Below, in pieces: positions 22,661-35,639 of a stretch of DNA of 64,000 bases. The notes below the pieces were generated by a model. The model had not been told where the DNA came from, did no database searches, and saw only the letters and a program-made list of their open reading frames with translations. The stretch comes from Cunninghamia lanceolata (Eukaryota; Streptophyta; Pinopsida; Cupressales; Cupressaceae): contig BSBN01000888.1 of NCBI GenBank assembly GCA_027924645.1, positions 16,747,001 to 16,811,000 of the forward strand, read 5' to 3'. The position numbers and the translations under genes were made by a program. How positions within the stretch are numbered: position 1 is the stretch's first letter; every line of letters begins with the position of its first letter.

Positions 22661-25600
22661 GTTCTCAACTCTATGATGATGAGGATTGGAATGGAGTGAA
22701 ATCCAATGAATTCATTTACTCTAAATTTCCCTCTACCAGGTACAATCACCCATTTTGTACATGCTCAACATTAATATAGATACTATGTCACATTTCTAAA
22801 TTCATGGGCACCTGTAAATGCCATGATTTCTTCGACATCCTCATCCTCATTCACCATAGTCATAAGATTACATTTGAATAGATCCTCCACCCTCACTATC
22901 ACCTACATATGTGTAAATTCCATGTCCAATTCTAGGTATGTGCATAGAAATGGGGGACCAAAACGGGGTCAAAAGCGACCATTTTTTTCCCTAAAATCAA
23001 TAAAAAATGATCTTGGATGAGAAACTAAAGATAGCCAGACTCAAACTTTGAAGATGTGACAAAAACAAGATTCGTAGGGCTCAAAATCTAGTTTCTAAAC
23101 TACTAATTGTTTTTTAAAATGGTGGAGATTAAGAGGTTCAAATAGGGTGAATACACAAAGTGCTCCTACTTTTGTTAGAAAATATAACATAGTGTCTAGT
23201 GTGTTCCCCATAAAATGTTGACTTTTTTAAGTATTTCACAAATCACTTTGGTGGAAAATTAGCTAACATCCCATAGTTTATGCCTTTTTTTTTTTGCTAT
23301 TTTTTTTTAATGAATAGATGATTTTTTACTATTTTTCAAAGTACACACACCCTAAAATATGAAGAGTTGAGCATGCTCCCCTCTAAGTTTTTGAAAACTA
23401 ATAAAAAATTATTTTCTTAATGTGTATAAAATAGAGCCTAGAATATATAAAAGTATTTGTTTTCAAATTTACATGAACAAATAAAAAATGACACCAAAGA
23501 TATTAGGTTTTCAGGAAAAAATGAAGACATTAGCAAAAGAAATTGAAGATGATAACCTTTATGTTTTCAAAATTTAGAAAAAAAAATATGGTTAGAAAGG
23601 TAAAAAAAGATTGAAGTCATATTCATATATTTTTAGATCAACACAAAAAATGTGTAAAACTGATGTAGAGCACACTTGAGATTTTATTGTTTTGAACTAT
23701 GTTTTCTACAAAACACATATTTAGGCATGTGAAATGTAGGTCCAACCCTTTGGTTCAGTGTGTAAGGAAAGTCCAACCCTTTGGTTGGAAGTTTGCAAAC
23801 CAAGTTATAATGTTCTTGCATTTCTGTTTACCTAAAAGGTAGAGCAACGATCTACAAAAAGGTAAAACCTATTGTTTTTGACCCAGATGCTTTGTTTATT
23901 TCTATGTCATGCACTTTTTTCAACATAGAATCATATTTTTGATACTTTTGAGGAATTACAATCATTAGTTGATAAAATTATCTCACTTTTTCTTCTTGTA
24001 TTGATATAAAACATTTTAAAATTGCATGTTGTTAAATCAAATTTGATATTATCAATCATTGTTTTCATGTTTTGAGGAATTGGAATAATTGTTGGACAAA
24101 ACTAACCATTTTTGTCTTACATTGACAAAAAATATTCTAATTGCATGTTATGTATTTAAATTTGATAAACTGTCAATCATTATTTTCATTATTTTGACCA
24201 ATTATGTTAGATTGAGAAAGAATTTAACATCATGCCAAGGAAATGACTAAAAACTCAAACACTAAAAGAACATAAAACCAAGAATGTGAGAAAAAAGATT
24301 GAATGAGACAATTTTGTGAAAATATAAAATTGAACTTTATAGATGAAGATATGTACCATCTTTTCCAATTGAATTAGACTATGAAGCATCCATTAGAGCC
24401 ATGAAAAAAATAATTTAGAGAAACAAAGACAAGAAATGCAAAAACTTTGTACAATTTAAAATGTAAATTTAAATGTTACACCAATTAATCAATTGTTTAA
24501 TGAGAAAAAATATCTAAAAAATTTCTAATGGATCTCCTAGGTGACCCTACCTTTTTGCATCTTTTAGCATGACTCTTGTGTTATACCACCATCTCAACCT
24601 TTCATTAAGCATTTGCAACAATTAAAGTTCACCCAGGTGCCATCCAATTGGGGTCACCCATGGGTTGCCCAGGGTGACCTAGAGGGTCACCTCAAGTGAC
24701 ATACCATAGTAAAAGGGGTGACCCTTATGGATTTTGAACATGACTTCTCCTTCTATTTGAGCCAAAAAGGACTCCATTTTTTGCCAGTCTGTATGCAATT
24801 TCAAGCTAAAATTAGAGGAGGCCATTATTAACTCATTTAACACTCCCAATCAACTAAGTTTAGCCCATGTGATCTATTTTAATTTTTCTCTAACTCCTAA
24901 TAGCCATTCGTCCATGTGTGGTAAGTTTTTAGCTCATATCACTATTCAATCAATTGAGTTCACAAGCAAATCAATTGGGTCTGACTAATCAATCAAGCAA
25001 GTTAACTCTCCAATAATGAGAGTCAATTCCTCAATCATCCCTACCCCCTTGTGCTAATGCAACCTATAAATACCCCCCTCCTCTAAGCATTAGAAGAGGC
25101 AAATTGAAGAATTGTAGCCATTAGTAGCTCTTTAGTTTACTCTCCATTACTATTTAGGTGCTCACGTAGTACACATGTGCCTTTTGTTTTCCATTGTTAT
25201 GCCATTCAAGCTTTCAAAGGCTTCATTAGAGTATTTTTATACTCTCATTTTGTCCATATTCATAGCCATATTGCTTAATTAGTGCTTTCATAAGTACTCA
25301 TAGGCTCACCTTGAGCTCATCTTAGTCCAAGTTTTCAAAAGCTTTATCATTGCAAATCCATTTCTCTCTTCTAACTTGCTGCCAAGAGGAGGATTTCACT
25401 GTTGTAAGAGGATGAGGAGGTTGCTGATAAAAAAGGATCCTTGAGGGTGGTGTAAATCTCATGCGCCAAGCTATTACAGGTTCATTTCATGTTTTTGTAG
25501 TAATTAGATAATAAAAAATTTTCTCTTCAGGAAAGTAACTTGTTATTTTCCTCTTGATAGGAATTATTAGTTTGCTTTCATTCCATTGCAATAGATTATA

Positions 25601-26030
25601 GTGCAATTTACTTTTCATAGATTAAATCATTTTCTTTCATTAGTTAGATTTTTCTTGCTTTTCCAGAGTAGATTTCAAAAATCATCAAAAACATAGAATA
25701 ACATTGCATTAGGTAAAATTCATTATAAAGTGCATTCATATAGAATTGTTCTATTTATTCAAGAAAATTTTGAAAATATAGCTTTCATATTGAATATAGT
25801 TTCATCCATACACAAAAATACAAAAAGCACAAAAATATTAGGAAAACCCAAAAGTATTCAAACCCCTAATCTCATCACGAGATAGTCACATTCATATTAG
25901 ACAAAAACCCTTGGGAACATCACAAACTAAACATTCAAAAGAAATAAAAAGTTAACCCTTGGTCAAATCTAAACCCCTAGGTCAGTCTTGGTCAAAGAAA
26001 GTCAACATACACTGACTTTCTTAGAATAAC
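22661..26030. other. AT-rich region, no gene seen
   Basis: No coding region is supported. Local features are a CCAACCCTTTGGTT motif repeated at about 23743 and 23770, a cluster of GGTGACC/GGTCACC words at 24640-24720, and a TATA-like CCTATAAATACCCCCC near 25068. The last is followed by sequence that could be an old LTR, but no partner was found. Confidence 0.5.
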
Positions 26031-26423
26031 AAATGGATCTACCCAGGACTTAGAGGAGATTGGGTCAAAGAAGTTATAGAAGAACTAAAGGAAATAAACC
26101 CAAGACAACAACTCACATAAGATAAACAACACATTATTAGGGTTGTAGAACAAGAAATACAAATTCAACAACACCTTCAAGACCATGAGGCTAGATTACA
26201 ATGTGCTAGAGACATAAATGAAATAAATAGACCTCTATCTAGGCATTGGAATTAGAGAAACCCCAACAAGAGACAAATCACAAGTGACCCTTTGGCTCAT
26301 ATCATCATTTCAACAACTACTACCATAGAAAGAATAAGGCAAATCCAAAACAACAGTAGGCTCCAGATTAGGCTAGCCGCTCTTTGTGAGCTTCTTCTCC
26401 CAAGAAAACACAACAACCTCTGA
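26031..26423 (+). pseudogene. Decayed coding fragment, unrecognised
   Basis: One frame from 26031 (KWIYPGLRGDWVKEVIEEL) to TGA 26421 reads as protein-like sequence with only two internal stops (TAA ending the phrase PRQQLT, and TAG after LSRHWN). It is rich in charged and Gln residues and looks helical (IIRVVEQEIQIQQHLQDHEA). This could be gag-like sequence of an LTR element, but I recognise no motif. Neighbouring sequence has no other coding signal. Confidence 0.35.
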
Positions 26424-29400
26424 GTCTCACCTCCACTCAATTGGATCCTACCATGAGAGGGAGAGTGACTTGGAACTCACTAGAAGGAAGGAGAGGGTCC
26501 ATGTGTTGCATTGAAGCTGACTCATCCAAAATTGTGCTTGTGTCACATTTCGAGGAGTATAACTACAACAAAAAGACGTGGTTATAATGGGAAGAACTAG
26601 TGAGAATAAAATTGTTTCCTATAACTATGGTAGAAGGAAAAGTTGAACTAAACTTGAGGAAAACATGCAAGAAATACTCTAGAATAACTAGTTGTAGCAA
26701 AGCTTCCATAGAGATATGCTACTTCAAGCTTTAGAGAAAACAACCTGTAGGAAAGAAACTTCCAAAAGTCTTCAAATAATAAAAATATTAAAGGAAATAG
26801 TTTCTTCAAAATAGTATTCATAAATTGCTATATTCATACATTGCTAGATCCCTTGAATGCTCACAGATGATTTAAATGAATCAAAATTGAGGAGGCTATA
26901 GAATAAGAAGGAAAACTAAAGATAAAGAAAGATGATGGATTTAGAAACAAGATGTGAAAGGATGAAGTTAAATATAAAATAAGAAAACATAAGAAATTAT
27001 TTTTATATGGGTCATATGTAAATTTAAATCACCCAAGATGCTATTGCAAACATGGTAAGGTCTCTACAATTGTGGGGTTGTCCAACTATTAAAAGGCTAT
27101 AAATGGTATACAAAATCACAAGGAAACATTAAAAAGTCAACAATTGTAGTAGTGAGTAAAAGGAGCTAAACTAGGTGCAATAATATTAGAAATTATAGAG
27201 AATGCAATTTATGACTCTATAGGTAATAAAATTGAGATAAGAAAAATAAATATATAAAAGAGAACAATAAAACATTTAATGTAGCCCATAGGCAATATAA
27301 TTCATCAAGGAATTGAATTGGATAAATTGGCAATGAGATTAGTTATGTATATACACAACTAATATGTTGCATTAATAAATAAGGGGTTGAATTACCCCAA
27401 CCAATGCATTAGAATCTTAAAATAAAGAGTGCAAATTAGACCTAAATAAAATGTCACATAGCCTATTTAATGGGGTTCCTAAAAGAACATATGGAGTCTA
27501 AAGAACCATAAGAGCATCCACGTTATTATTTTATAAGTTCCAAATGTTTGTTATCACTAATAGAGAAAAGTATTTCCTTTTCATTATCTAAAATCTTCAA
27601 TTTACATATCAAGATTTCAAGATATAATATTTCTCTAGTCCTAACATGAAAAACTATCAAATCTAGATTCTCAAGGTCAACGTTTGGTGATCTTTAATAC
27701 CTTAATATTTATTAGAATCCTTATTATCTCTACTTTAAAATCTCTTAATATTCTGTTTTGAATAATAACACAACCAACTCAACCAAACTCCTATGTGAGA
27801 ACAACAATGCCTCTAATGTTGACTTTTATTTCCCTAATTTTATAACAAAAAAATCATCAAAAATTAAATTCACAAGGTCATTTTGACATGGCCATATCTA
27901 GGATGATATTGCTACAAATCCTTATAATTGTTGATTTTAGAATGATCTCGTAACTTCTAAATTCATTGACACCAAGATCTCCTTAATCAGATATATATTA
28001 TGAGAAAAATGATCTTCTTCTTGACAGGCTATTTTTAAAAAATAAGAAAAAAAAAATTATCCCACTTTGCTAGATACCACTCTCTATGATCCATAAATAT
28101 AAAACAAATCTAACCTAAATATCACATGTAAGAGTTGATTGTGTCTCAAGATGCCTTAATATCCAATATATTTAGAAATAGAATATATGCTTAGAATAAG
28201 AAAATACCATAGAGTGATTCTTAAGGAAGAACCTTGTTCATCCTATATTTTCAACATGAGATCCAAATAAAATACAATACAGTGATATTGACCTCCTATG
28301 TATAAATATGATTTCCCAACCTTTGATATAGAGATTCCTCTTAGCCAAGCATGATATTGTTGGATTTTTTAAAGCCTAGATAGATTCTAGAATTGACAAC
28401 TACCCACGGTATTATTTCATAGCTTAAATGAGCATTTAAATTGGACAAATTGGAGAGTTAATCAATAGAGATTGTAATATGGAGTAGTTGTGATAAGATT
28501 ATTGTTTACTATTTCCTAGTTGATAATAGTTTTAAGTTTATAAATTTATAGCTGCATTTATAGTTGAAAAGACACTCCTTATACTTTGGTAAGAAGAAAT
28601 GCATCATGTTCAATAAAAACATGATTTGAGGATAATGAATTTTTGCACTTTGATTCATGATATTTTAAGAGTTAGTGTAATTTATACTCTTTTTATAGTT
28701 AGGATTTGAACTCTTTATATAGTTAGGATATGAAATATCATTTTTTTGCATTGTTGTATTTTTTACCTATGCGCTATCAAGTACCATGATAATAAAAGGA
28801 TGTTGTCAAACTACTATCTTATCTCACATATACCTCTTTTATTAATTTTTACTTCACACTTAATTCATACTCAACTCTTTATTTCTTGACATTCTCAAGC
28901 TATTAGTACATGCACATTCTACATACCAAATTAGCTCTTATAAGATTGTTATTATTCTCTATGACTAAACTACTACTATTGTAACTACATGTTTCAACTT
29001 TCAACTAACTTTAAGATTCTCAATATCTAATTTTGTGAATGATATAATTGTGAGATGACTACATAACAAAGTCCTCTACACAACACTTATAGCATAAAAT
29101 CATGCTTTTTCTCTTAATGACAATAGTGTTAATATGATTATAAAACTCAAAGATCCTACTAATGAAATAGCCCTCAATAATGACATGTCCTCTATCTTGG
29201 GTTTGTGGTTGATTTCATTGGATTTGATCTTTTTGACTGACATAATAAAAATACTTATCTTCAAACTTCAACTTTAAGTAACAAGTCTCTAAGTCTCTCA
29301 AGCATTGATCAATCTTCCTTCCACTTTAAGATAAGTCAAGTTTATTTTCGAATAAACAAAATTTGAGGTATTGCTTTGGAGGACTTATGCAAATTATAAT

Positions 29401-31183
29401 CTATTGATTTAAGAGCTTAAAAATAGGTAATTCTCATAGGTATAAATGCCAAAAATAGCCATATAATAATAAATTGCAACTTAAACATTCCTCACTTTTA
29501 GAAGAAAATGCCAAATCTTTTATAGAAATAAACACTCCAAAAAGCTATAAAAGATCCTTCCAAAAAAAATACACATTCTAGGCTACTTTTTATATGCTTA
29601 CTCACAAACATGTCCAAAAACATCAAAATCTTATTTTTAATCTATACTATCCCACTCCAATTATAAATTATTGCAAAATTTGTTTTAAAAAAAATTGAAA
29701 ATAAATACAAACATTCAACTTGAAAATTAAATAGACAAACCATTTATAAATGTTGAATGAAATGCTTATTTCTAAATATCTAGTAATTTGTTGCAAATTT
29801 AAAAAAAACTAAATTTAAAAAGAAATACAAACATATAAATGTTGAATGAAATGCTTGTTTCTAAATATCTAATATATTTTTTTGGCTTAAGGCTTCCCTT
29901 TTGAAGTTCTAGATTCATCTCATATAGGGAGGCTTAATCTTATATAGAGGAAATGTGATTTATAAGATGATCTTGAATATCTCAATGTACCTTGGGCCTT
30001 GGCACTCTTCAACAAAACTTCACAAACCAATAGCATTATGTTCCTTGCAATACCTCGCCCTAAAAGTATCTAAACTAGCAATCGCACCTTAGTATGCAAT
30101 GGGTATGCCGAAAATAGATTTGGAGGAGTTCTATGTGGATAAAAGAAAACATTATTTTGCATATGGGAAACTTAAAGTATATATAGTTTGTAAAATTGAG
30201 TCGGCAAGAGAAATAAATAAAGGGGGCCTATTTGTAAGAGTAGCAAAGAGGAATTTGTATTTGTTTGTAATATTAGTATTCTAAAAAAAAGGGTATATAG
30301 AATATTTGCATTAATCTTTTGGGCCTATTTTGATTTGTTGAATCATGGTCATCATTTCAACATTGAAACCATGTAATGATGTGTGTTGTTGTTCTATAGT
30401 GGTAAGTAAAGTTTGAGTAGATGATGTGGACCAACACATATTAAGCTCCACTTTTTCATTGTAAAGGTACCATAGCCTAATCTTTAATGTAGGGTTTTCC
30501 TTTGGAATGCTTGACTGTAACCTCAAGTCTATCACACAACGGAACAATTTTTTACTATGGATATGCTGAGCGAGGTTGTCCCTCTCAGATAGGGAATGCC
30601 TACAAGTTTTAGAGGATGATTCTTATGCCTGCCATAGTCAAAAGACTGTGGAAGTGTGATGCAAAGGGGGTAGAAAATAAGACCATGAGAAGCAATTACA
30701 AACATAAAACCTCTGAGAGTATTCTAGCAGGCATGCAATTGTTGGAGGAAAATGTCTATGAGCAAGATTTTAACTCCTTTTGAGCATGAATGGAAGTCTA
30801 GTACACATTTGGTTACAATTCCAAGTTGTCTTTGGTGAGGTCGAGGGGATTTATAGTACATATATTTTTATTTTTTAAAATGTTTACTATTTTAAACGTG
30901 AGTAGATAGTTGGGCTCTCAATACCCATCGATTGAATCCTATCATTATTTTAAGGGGGCCACACTACTCTACTTAAATAATAATAGGGGATCCTACCTCT
31001 TATTTCCACCCTTCTGATTGCTTTTTCTATTAATTCGATGAAATATAGTTATATTTGCTTTCTAAGATGTTTTAAGATTTTAAAATTTACATTTTAGATT
31101 AAAGTTCTCTCTGTATATCTCCCTCTCCCTTCTCTCTCTCTCTCTTAATTTTTTTCTCTTTAGCATGAAATGATTGATTATAT

Positions 31184-31186
<3 letters not shown>
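26424..31186. other. AT-rich region, no gene seen
   Basis: Nearly 4.8 kb of AT-rich sequence. Short ORFs at 30099-30284 (+) and 30311-30547 (-) have no recognisable domain and no supporting context. An 89-bp-period direct repeat lies at 29745-29880. Confidence 0.5.
29745..29880 (+). repeat. Direct repeat, 89 bp period
   Basis: TATAAATGTTGAATGAAATG followed by CTTRTTTCTAAATATCTA occurs at 29745 and again at 29834. Confidence 0.75.

Positions 31187-31256
<70 letters not shown>
31187..31256 (+). repeat. (CT)n microsatellite
   Basis: An uninterrupted run of about 35 TC dinucleotides, with a shorter imperfect CT-rich stretch ~45 bp upstream. Confidence 0.97.
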
Positions 31257-31260
<4 letters not shown>

Positions 31261-33369
31261 TCAAATGTACATTCAATGGCCATTGCATTTATATTTAATA
31301 TAAAGATATGATTTTGTGTTACAATATTATATTAGAAATAAATTTAGTAATTTACAACCTAGGGCAAGAATAAAACAAGCTAGTGAAGAGAAATGACCTA
31401 CCAATATTTCTACATAACCACCTATAATTGTCCACCTATGATCCAAGAAACATAGACTACTATACAATCTTCATTTCTTGTGATGTTTGGGTTCCTACTT
31501 TGTGTGGACAATGACATGCAACTTTTCACCTCTTCTCTAACCATCTGAGTGTTATCCATTCAATTGTCAACTAGGAAGCTAGACAATTTGTTATTGCTTT
31601 GCCATACAACAACCACTTGTGATCTATGGTATGTGAGACACCACCATTGAAATAAATATTGTTGCCATATCATATGGAAATAACTACTCTAATGGGATTA
31701 ACAATTATACATAGATCCACAAATAAATCACTTGCCAAAATTGAGCAACTAGATAGTGCCAATACTCATAATTAATGCCCAAGGAAATGGAGAGAGCTGC
31801 CCAAAATATGAAAAACCCATTCTAAAATCAAAGATTCGCTCAACAAAATGCAAACTATCTTTTGCACATTTGTAGCATCCTTTTACTTTACACAATAACT
31901 AAGGTAGTTTGTGCAACAATTGTTGAGTGATATGATTGGGGAACCCTCCGGATTCAAACTTCAAACTGCTTAAACAATTCTTTGGGTCACCTATACTTGA
32001 GACTTTTGTAAATGTCTTATTTATTGTGTTTTTCTTATTCTCGTTTCACCTTCTATCCTATATATTGTCTATGCCATGTTTTTTATATTTTGTATATTCT
32101 CATTTCACATTTCATACACCCTATGTGTTGTTTACTACTTAGGAGCATATCCTTTATGATTGTTTATTTTTAAAATATTGGATCAAAGCAATGAAGAACT
32201 CCTTTATGATTGTTATGTGCTTCATCCAAGTTACATGTTTATGATATTTTGTATAACACTTACCCCCATTGCAATATAGTTTGCCTCAAGATCAATATAG
32301 TTTGTCAACTCTGTGAAGTATGATAGTTGTATATTTGTTAAAGTGTGCACTCTTATTTCCTAGTTCACCTAATTCACTGTTATCATCTTTATTTTCATGA
32401 TTCATGGTATTTATAAATACTTTAGAGGGATGTCATATTGCTACAGGACAAATTCTCCCAGGTCAACCCTCAAAAAAGTTTGGCTTTACAACTACACAAA
32501 TAATCAATTGTCAACCTTGTAAATGCTCTAGAATATAGTGTAGATTTTAATTCATTTAAGTGCACCAATAGAAGTGATCCTAATATGTTCCTTCCTTAAA
32601 TGTGAATTATATTCAAATAATGTTTGTAGATAATAAATGAATACAATTGAATGCCTTTAAATACAAGGACATATCAATAAATTATGTCAACATGTGTTTA
32701 CTGCGTGCATAATAGCCAATGAAAAAGGGTGGGAACTTTGGAATTTGAATTTGAATATTTAATTTTGAGGGTCACTTCTATGGGAGTATCAAGGACAAGG
32801 GAGAGCTAATATCAATGAGGGAATATAATGTATGACAATGAGTGCAAGGATAAACATAATGAAGAGATAATGCATATAAATGTGTGTAGATACATGAATA
32901 GAATAATGTGAAATGTGTAGAAGTATATCTAAATAAAGATAGAAAAAAGATTGGAAAACGAATGCAACTTTATACAATATTACACCATTTATCAATATGA
33001 AATTTTATTGAAATAATGTTCCATCAAAATAAACCCAAAACTAAATAGAAAATAACATGAATATACAAATTTCACCTTTACCCATACACCTATTTTTTTA
33101 ATATAAATACTATTATAGAATCATATATATTGTTTCCATTTATGTATTATCTTATCCTCTGTTGAACTGTGGACTATGTAGCCCATCCTAATAGGCATCG
33201 GTATGAAAAGCATCTAAAAACCATTATTCTCTTTTTGACACAAAAACATAAAAAAGAAGTAAAATCTTCAATTTTACTATCATGCTCTTTCATTTAACCA
33301 ATTAAATTCCACTACAAGGTTTTTAAACTCAAGAATTTGCAATAGAAATTGGTAAATTTTACTTGTATG
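31257..33369. other. AT-rich region, no gene seen
   Basis: About 2.1 kb with no supported coding region, RNA gene or clear repeat structure. Confidence 0.5.
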
Positions 33370-33494
33370 TTATTAGTCAAACACTTGTTGTAGGATCATG
33401 TGTGAACATACACTATTTGCAAGTCTTTAATAATAGCTAATTCGTTATTAGTTAAACACTTGTTATAGGACTATGTATGAACATACACTATTTT
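33370..33494 (+). repeat. Two-copy direct repeat, 76 bp period
   Basis: TTATTAGTYAAACACTTGTT and the following ~28 bp up to GAACATACACTATTT occur near 33370 and 33446. The second copy ends exactly where the CGCC hairpin at 33495 begins. Confidence 0.75.
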
Positions 33495-33520
33495 CGCCGA
33501 GAGGCGAACTACAGTTGTAG
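33495..33520 (+). repeat. Two adjacent short hairpins
   Basis: CGCC-GAGA-GGCG (33495-33506) is followed two bases later by CTACA-GT-TGTAG (33509-33520). The 9-mer CGCCGAGAG recurs at 38992 and 39373, and in reverse complement near 39450. Confidence 0.7.
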
Positions 33521-33721
33521 CAGGGGTGGAGATGAGAGAACTCATTTTTGGTTGTAAATATATACTAAAAAAATTAAAAAAAAATCTAAATTGCATTTAA
33601 GAATTAAATAAATAGGTGCATGCATGCCAAGAAGCTGAATTAATTCAAAAGCCCTAAATATGGATTTTCTTACATAACGGTAGCTTGCACGATGCATGCC
33701 TATTTTTAATTTGTTTTTTAT

Positions 33722-33968
33722 AGATATTTATTTTTTTAATTTGTTTTTTTGTTTTTTTGTTTTGTTTTTTAATTTAATAGGTAGCTTAAATTAATTGGTT
33801 TTTAAATTAATTATTTTAATTTTAGGAAAAATCAATTTAGGAGAAAATGAAAAAGTATTTTTGATTTATTTCAATACATTAGAAAGTTTTAAATATAATT
33901 TTTAGTAATGTGTAAGAGTGAAAAGTGTATTTTTAATATTTTCATTCATTTTATATTTAATATTTATT
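33722..33968 (+). repeat. ~250 bp direct duplication, copy 1
   Basis: AT-rich segment highly similar to 35131-35386, including the shared core from TTTAGGAGAAAATGAAAAAG through GTGTAAGAGTGAAAAGTG. The two copies are about 1.4 kb apart. Confidence 0.75.
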
Positions 33969-34629
33969 TAGGTTATTTGAATATTTGCTATGTTTTAATT
34001 CTTAGGTTATAGGAATTTTATGGCAAAGGTTATCAATCTAAATTAGTTTGTAGTAATTATTATATAATCTTGAAATATTTTTATGGAAATAGATATATTC
34101 CAATTAAATGTTATTAAGTTATTAATTAAGGTGTGGAAAAATTATTAGACATGAATAACAATCTTTATTTTTCACAAATGAATATCATAGAGTGACATCA
34201 TTAATTGACCTATAATGAGTCTATCTTAAGTTTCCATATAGGGATATAATATTCATTTAATACAAGTGTTGTTAGAAGTTTACTTAATTGACTTAGTTAA
34301 TAAAATTTAATAATATTAATATAATCTTATTGACTTAGTTAATAAGATTTAATTAACGTTTGTTAGAAGTTTAGTTAATAAATTATGATCATAACTAAAT
34401 TTTAAATAAGAAATGAAATTAAATAAAAAGAAATTTATGGAATTTTATTAAATTTACTTATTGTAAATTTTAATGCATGTAACATGTAGTAAGAACATTC
34501 AAACATATAAAAATCTTTGCTTCTATCTGAGGATATATATATATATATATACAACTTTGTATATATACATGCAAATATATATAATTATTATGCATATAAT
34601 TGTCCTTGTGAAATCCCAATCCCTAACTG

Positions 34630-34822
34630 TGTTTATTCTCTTTTTCTATACCTGCACAAAACTAGAAAAACAATAAGCATACATATGAAAAAATTGTGCT
34701 TATTCTCTTTTTCTGTACCTGCACAAAACCAGAAAAACAATAAAAATGCATATGAAAAAAAAATAGAAAAACAATAAACATGGTTATGAAAAATCCAAAA
34801 AACAATAAACATGCATATGCAA
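34630..34822 (+). repeat. Tandem repeat, 67 bp period
   Basis: Two full units, starting at 34630 and 34697, contain YTATTCTCTTTTTCTRTACC then TGCACAAAACYAGAAAAACA. They are followed by shorter pieces sharing AAAAACAATAAACATG. Confidence 0.8.
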
Positions 34823-35130
34823 ATGATAGTAGGGTAAAGAGGTATAGTAGGTACTAAAAATTGTTATAGAAAGTTTCATTTATAAGTCTGAGTTAAACTA
34901 GGAAGGTTTGAATTAACTAGAATTTGTTTGTTTTTATTTATTTATATTAAAATTTAAATATTCTATTCCTAATGGTCATAATTTAAATGAAAATAATGAT
35001 CACTAAGAATAGAATATTTTTATTAATATCAGTAGTGTTAATTTATTAAAATCATAAATAATAATTATTAAATGAATTTAAGAAGCAAATATTCTAACTT
35101 ATTAATCTACCCTTGTGATATATATATTTA

Positions 35131-35386
35131 TCTTTTTAATTTGTTTTTTAGTTTTTTGGTTTTGTTTTTTTATTTAATTGGTACCTTAAATAAATTGGTT
35201 TTTGAATTAATTATTTTAATTTTAGGAAAACTTTTTTAGGCAAAATAAATTTAGGAGAAAATGAAAAAGTATTTTTGATTTATTTCAATATACTAGAAAG
35301 TTTTAAATATAATATTTAGTAATGTGTAAGAGTGAAAAGTGTATTTTTAATATTTTCATTTATTTTATATTTAATTTGGTCATTTA
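35131..35386 (+). repeat. ~250 bp direct duplication, copy 2
   Basis: Second copy of the segment at 33722-33968, with small insertions (for example near 35230). It precedes a TTAATT-rich low-complexity stretch (35450-35610) and then the telomere-like array. Confidence 0.75.
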
Positions 35387-35639
35387 TTTCTTTTTCTTTT
35401 AATATTTATTTCTTAAATTTTTAATCTTTTTAATTTGTTTTTTGGTTATTTGAATTAATTGAGTTAATTGAGTTAATTCTAATTAATTGCAATTAATTAT
35501 AATTAATTAATTAACCCAATTAATTCTATGTTAATTGAGTTAATTCTAATTAATTAACCTAATCTTTTTAATTTATTTTTTGGTTATTTGAATTAACTGA
35601 GTTAATTAATTTATACCTATTTTTAATTTTTAACTATAA

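Noticed and set aside
25068..25090. TATA-like box as promoter of a gene
   Set aside because: No coding region follows in a sensible distance; an old LTR is more likely but has no partner.
30099..30547. Two small ORFs as host genes
   Set aside because: No family, no splice or promoter evidence, and AT-rich surroundings.
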